In this document: positions 59,376 through 64,000 of the stretch, in pieces
How positions within the stretch are numbered: position 1 is the first letter of the stretch
How the letters are laid out: each line of letters begins with the position of its first letter
DNA from: CAVZBT01 sp963773605
GTDB lineage: Bacteria > Acidobacteriota > UBA6911
NCBI GenBank assembly: GCA_963773605.1
Contig: CAVZBT010000005.1
Coordinates: 708,060-772,059 of the forward strand
Reading direction: 5' to 3'
DNA: 64,000 nucleotides
Program-made: the position numbers and the translations under genes
Notes under the pieces: model-generated
The model's database searches: none
What the model saw: only the letters and a program-made list of their open reading frames with translations
What the model was told of the DNA's origin: nothing

Positions 59376-62300
59376 ATGCACTGCACGAATTGCGCAGCCG
59401 AAGTCCCGGAGCAAAGGAAATTTTGCGGGCACTGCGGAGCGGCGGTAGTGCGGCGCTGTCTGGCCTGCGGCGCGGCAAACCCGGCCCTAAACAAGTTTTG
59501 CGGCGACTGCGGAACCAAATTGCGCGTGGATTCTCCCGCGGTGGTGCCGACGGCACCGGACTCGCGACCGATCGAGCGCCGGCAGCTTACGGTACTGTTT
59601 TGCGACCTGGTCGGATCGATTGCGCTCTCCGCGAGGCTCGATCCCGAAGACTTCGGCGCAATCATCGCCGGCTACCGGCGCTGCATTACTGAAACCGTTG
59701 GCCGCTTCGACGGCTTTGTCGCGCGACATCATGGCGACGGTGCGGTGGTATATTTTGGCTATCCTCACGCGCACGAAGACGACGCGGAGCGCGCCGTTCA
59801 AGCCAGCCTCGCATTGGTGCAGGCGGTCGCGGCCTTGCCCGCGAAAGAAAAATTGAGCGCGCGTGTCGGGGTTGCAACGGGCGTCGCGCTTGTCGGCGAT
59901 ATGTCGGACAGCGCGATTTCCGAGGAGCATGGCATCCTCGGCGACACCCCGAAATCTTGCCGCCCGGCTGCAATCGCTCGCACAACCCGGCGGCGTTATT
60001 ATCTCGGATCGCACAAAGACGATCGCGGGACCGCAATTCGAGTATCTCGATCTCGGTAAAGTCGAGATCAAGGGATTCGCAAAACCAGTCGCTGCCTGGC
60101 AAGTCGCAGGCAAGACAGCCGTGACCAGCCGATCGCACGCTCTCCAAAGCTGCGATTTACTGCCGCTGATCGGTCGTGATGAAGAAATGGAGCTACTTCT
60201 GCGCCGATGGTAGCGGGCCAAGAGTGGCGAAGGTCAGGTGGTGCTGCTTTCTGGTGAAGCGGGGATCGGCAAATCACGGCTCACCGTCGCGCTGCTGGAA
60301 CAGCTTGCTCGCGAGCCGCACATACGCCTGCGTTACTTCTGCTCGCCGCAGCATACCGACAGCATGCTCTATCCGGTGATCGGCGAGATGTTGCGCGCCG
60401 CTCGCTTTGCTCACGATGACAGCCCGCAAGTGAAAACGGACAAGCTTGACGCGCTGCTGGCGCAAAGCTCGACGCCGCCCCAGGATGCGGCGCTGTTTGC
60501 CGAAATGCTGTCGCTGCCCAACGATGGACGCTACCCTCCGGTTGAAGTTGAGCCGCAGCTCCGTCGTCAGAAAACGCTGAAAGCTCTTGGTTCGCAAATC
60601 GAGGCGCTGGCGCGGATCAATCCCGTGCTGATGATTTTCGAAGATGCGCATTGGACCGATCCAACCAGCCTCGAATTGTTCGCCCGGACGGTGGACCTGG
60701 CCGTGAGCCACCGGCTCTTGATACTTGTTACTTTCAGGCCGGAATTCAGCCCGCCCTGGATCGGACGGCCGCACGTGACTGAGCTGACCCTCCATCGGCT
60801 GGCGCCGCGCGACATCGATTTCCTGATCGAGGGAGTCGTCGGCAGCCGATCGTTGCCGGCGGGCATCCGCCAGGACATCATCGAGCGCACCGACGGCATT
60901 CCACTGTTCGCCGAGGAGATGACCAAGGCGGTGCTGGACGCGGAGGGTGAGAGTGATGCGCAGCGGGCCTTCGCAGGGGGACCAACGCCTGTCGTGGCGG
61001 TTCCGGCAAGCCTGCAGGCTTCGCTGATGTCGCGGCTCGATCGGCTCGGGCCGGCGAAGAACGTGGCGCAGGTCGGCGCGGCGATCGGCCGGGCATTTCC
61101 CCACATGTTGCTGGCCGCGCTCGTGCGAAAGCCAAAGGAAGAATTGGACTCCGACCTCGACCGGCTCATTGCGGCGGGTTTGTTGTTTCGACACGGCACC
61201 CCGCCGCATGCGAACTACCTGTTCAAGCATGCGCTGGTGCAGGACGTAGCCTACAGTACGCTGCTGCGGGAGCCGAGGCGCGTGCTGCATGCGCGCATCG
61301 CCGAAATCCTCGAAAGCCAGTTCGCAGAAATCGCCGAGAGCCAGCCCGAGCTGCTGGCGCGTCACTACACAAAGGCCGACCTGATCGAGAAGTCAGCGCG
61401 CCTGTGGGGCAAGGCGGGACAGCGGTCACAGGAGCGTTCGGCGCTGGTCGAAGCCGCAGAACAACTTGGCCAGGCTCTGGCGCAAATCGCAACCTTGCCC
61501 AGCTACGTCCGACCTGCGGCGCGAGCAGATCATTTTACAAGTCGCGCTCTTGAACACGCTCATGCATGTCAAAGGATATGGCGCGCCCGAAACGAAGGCT
61601 GCCGTGGCTCAGGTGAGAGCGTTGATCGAGCAAGCGGAACGGCTCGGAGAACCGCCCGATGACCCTTCGTTGCTGCTCTCAGCTCTCTTTGGCCAGTGGA
61701 TCGTCAATTTCATAAACTTCAATGGTGACGTTGCGCGAGAGCTCGCAGCGCGGTTTCTGGCGCTTGGCGAGAAGGAGGGAGCGGCGGTACCGCGCATGAT
61801 TGGACATCGCACCATGGCGAGTACGCTCGCGCTGATGGGGGACCTCGTTGAGGCCAAAGCGCACTACGATGAAGCGCTCGCCCTTTACCGCCCCGCCGAG
61901 CACCGGCGATTGATGACGCGATTTGGCCAGGACCTTCGGGTAACGTGCCTGGCCTTTCGTTCAATGGCCTTGTGGCTGCTCGGTTATCCCCAGGCTGCGC
62001 TCAACGATGCAGACTGCGCGCTAATGGAAGCGCGCCAGATTGAGCATGCTGCCACTTTGATGTTTACGCTGAATTTCCCCATTCTTGTTAATACCTATTG
62101 CGGGAATTACCACTCGGCAAACGAGCATCTCAAGGAGCTTGTCGCGTTGGCGGAGGAGAAAGGTGCCACGTTCCGAAAAGCGGAAGGGGTGTTACGGCGA
62201 GGCTATATCCTGACCCTCACGGGGAAAGCCACGAAGGCGGTCGAGATCGTCACGTCGGGTATCGATTTGTGGCGATCGGCCGGATCGACGATATTTACGC

Positions 62301-62701
62301 CGGAGCAGGAGTTCATGTTGGCAATCGCCCATGCAGATTCGGGCCAATTCGATGATGCCTGGCGCTGCATCGGCGAGGCAATGACGGCGATGCAGGCAAC
62401 CAAGGAAAGATGGTGCGAGGCTGAGGCTCATCGCGTTGCCGGTGAAATCGCGCTCAAGTCGCCGCAGCGGGACGTGGCGAAGGCGCAAGCGTATTTCGAG
62501 CATTCCCTGAGCCTTGCGCGAGCACAGCAGGCAAAGTCGTGGGAATTGCGCGCGGCCATGAGCCTGGCGCGGCTCTTGAGCGATCAGGGAAAACGGCAAA
62601 CGGCACGTGACCTTCTCGCGCCCATCTACGATTGGTTCACCGAAGGTTTTGACACAAGCGACCTTCGAAAGGCCAAGGCGTTGCTCGGCGAGCTTCATTG
62701 A
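59376..62701 (+). CDS. Zinc-ribbon / class III cyclase / AAA ATPase / TPR-like regulator, frameshifted and with an in-frame stop
   Basis: This multidomain signalling protein of about 1100 residues begins with a double zinc ribbon (HCTNCAAEVPEQRKFCGHCG, then CLACGAANPALNKFCGDCG). The cyclase domain follows: metal Asp in LFCDLVGSIALSARLD, GDGAVVYFGYPHAHEDDAER, GVATGVALVGDM and Asn/Arg in NLAARLQSL. A TAG at 60211-60213 lies in the frame that continues into Walker A LSGEAGIGKSRLTVALL. An NTPase Walker B-like VLMIFEDAHWTDP and C-terminal TPR-like helices (61560-62690) follow. Frame breaks lie near 59950 and 61520. The ATG at 59376 is chosen for the first ribbon. Such proteins are common regulators of unknown input. 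Confidence 0.85.
60211..60213 (+). other. In-frame amber codon within cyclase-ATPase gene
   Basis: The reading ELLLRRW-stop-RAKSGEGQVVLLSG stays in one frame on both sides of TAG. A single C-to-T change from CAG would explain it. It falls exactly between the cyclase and ATPase domains. Confidence 0.8.
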
Positions 62702-62743
62702 TAAGGCCATCCGGCGACGACGTTCCGGTCCTGGCACATCGCG

Positions 62744-64000
62744 TCATTTCGCTGCACTCTGGAATTTGGTCGCTATCGGGGCATGGCGGACACAAGGATC
62801 AGACAGCGAGACCAATGATTTTGGCTTCGACTGAGGTAATATGATTTGAAAAATGGCCCCATGCGGACTAGCTGGGGAAACAGAAAGTTGGCCTCCATGG
62901 CGCTCGATAATCATCGTAAATAGCTAATCCCAACCCCATTCCGTCAGATTTTGTTGTAAAGAAAGCCTCAAATATCTCGCCCGATTTCTTTGGGTCAATG
63001 CCAGGTCCTGTGTTGCCGCTATTGCGACGCTGATAGCGTCACCGCTCCGGCGCTCAGTTTTCGCCCAATTTTCGTTGTTCATCGTCCACCACTTCCATTG
63101 CTTCGATCGCGTTCTTGATCAAATTGATGAGGACCTCCTGAAGTTGACCACCGTGCCCCATCACGGGCGGCAATTCCGATGTCAACTCGACGCGGGTGGC
63201 AACCTTATGAACCGTTAATTCCCTGTCCAAAATACGTAGCGTTTCGATAGCCAGGTCATTCACATAAATGGGGCTTGGCTCCCACTTTAGTCCTTCCAAA
63301 CAGGTTGCCAATGTCTTCGAGGATTTTACGGATGCGATAACCTGCAGTGGCATCTCCTCTTTGCCGCCGAGCGTGCCTCGTCCAGCTGGGGCGGCATTTC
63401 TCTTAAGGGATGCCTGAGAGTAATTCACCATTTAAGATAAAGTTGCTGCTCGGCTGGTTCACTTCATGTCTTATCGCGGCGGTCCACTCCAAGTTCATCA
63501 ATGTGTTGTTGCGCTCGTGCAGCAGCATGGCGTGTGAGCGAGCCATGCGTCCGTACAGCACTACAATTTATTGACAAAGTTACCAGCCAAAACAATCGTC
63601 GACGTCACAATTGCAAACAAACGACTGACGTACCAACCGACAGTGAAGCGTGCACTGATGAGTAGGCCATTAATAATGAGTTCAGAAATGAACGCCAAAG
63701 CCACGACCATAAGCCATTGATCAAGTACCAGCGCATTTGCCTTCCATAAAATCAGAAAAGCGGCCACACAAATCAGAAGGGTGAATGTGAGGAAATAGTG
63801 GGCCAGCGGTGCGAGGTGCGTAGCATCCAGAAAAACAGGCAAAATCCGCTCTCCTGCAGTAACGAGCAATGTGAAGACGCAAACCACGCTGACTACGATG
63901 GCTACGCTCCAGGCCACCTCGTCGGCCGTGGATATCTTTGTGATCAAGTCGTTGAGCCTTTCATCCTTCAGACATGCATAAGCGATCAGGCTGGCGGGCA
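62744..64000 (-). CDS. MASE4-like membrane sensor histidine kinase, 5'-partial, frameshifted
   Basis: The C-terminal part of a membrane sensor kinase enters from the right edge. The joined protein reads SLIAYACLKDERLNDLITKI, several membrane helices (AWSVAIVVSVVCVFTLLVTA, FISELIINGLLISARFTVGW), then LLHERNNTLMNLEWTAAIRH-EVNQP with the phospho-acceptor His. An ATPase domain follows: N-box LINLIKNAIEAM, G1-like GPGIDPKKSGEIFEAFFTTK, G2 GMGLGLAI and IIERHGGQLSVSPASPHGAI. The stop is at 62744. At least four breaks lie in 62900-63570, so it may be degraded or misread. The MASE4-like call is from memory of the family. Confidence 0.72.

Overview
The window is GC-rich and densely coded. Its gene content (liv-type and dipeptide ABC importers, TTT/Bug binding protein, PQQ alcohol dehydrogenase, class III adenylate cyclases, VCBS adhesin, small Bradyrhizobium-like orphan proteins and interspersed palindromes) points to an alphaproteobacterium of the Bradyrhizobium/Rhodopseudomonas group. 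That is an inference from families and style, not from a marker gene. I see no rRNA, tRNA, CRISPR array, phage or complete insertion sequence.

The dominant technical feature is frame breaks. About 34 of the 51 protein genes I can support are recognisable only by joining two or more reading frames. The breaks hit conserved housekeeping-type genes, and the code before and after each break is still well conserved. They are therefore most simply read as single-base consensus errors, not mass pseudogenisation. Coordinates below span the whole joined gene.

Layout. 0-9.7 kb: two-subunit TPP enzyme, LysR regulator, multi-rhodanese protein, 3-methyladenine glycosylase, DbpA-like RNA helicase, DUF1330 protein, M29 aminopeptidase and small orphans. 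9.7-18.3 kb: amidohydrolase, epoxide-hydrolase-like protein, exported MBL protein, a tandem pair of alpha/beta hydrolases (the second with Asn at the nucleophile position), a Bug-type binding protein and an ABC-2 exporter pair. 18.5-25.4 kb: a liv operon (livH-M-G-F, acyl-CoA ligase, livK) ending in a strong terminator. 25.6-27.8 kb: a type II quinohemoprotein alcohol dehydrogenase.

28.1-38 kb: a LapG-like periplasmic protease, divergent from a roughly 2000-residue FecR-like/VCBS/RTX adhesin, followed by a CHASE2 adenylate cyclase. 39.4-48.6 kb: divergent paralogous peptide-binding proteins and a dpp-type operon with an amidase between its two ATPase genes. 48.7-53.7 kb: small proteins, a thioesterase, and a type I secretion ATPase plus membrane-fusion protein that could export the adhesin. 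53.8-59.1 kb: a probable ring-degradation cluster (VOC protein, CinA, MBL hydrolase, two amidohydrolases, Rieske ferredoxin). 59.4-64 kb: a zinc-ribbon/cyclase/AAA/TPR regulator with an in-frame stop, and the 3' part of a MASE4-like sensor histidine kinase.

The most interesting candidate system is the protease-adhesin-type I exporter set. It resembles the Lap surface-adhesion control system but has a FecR-like N-terminal module and lies next to a cAMP cyclase. No LapD-type c-di-GMP receptor is visible.
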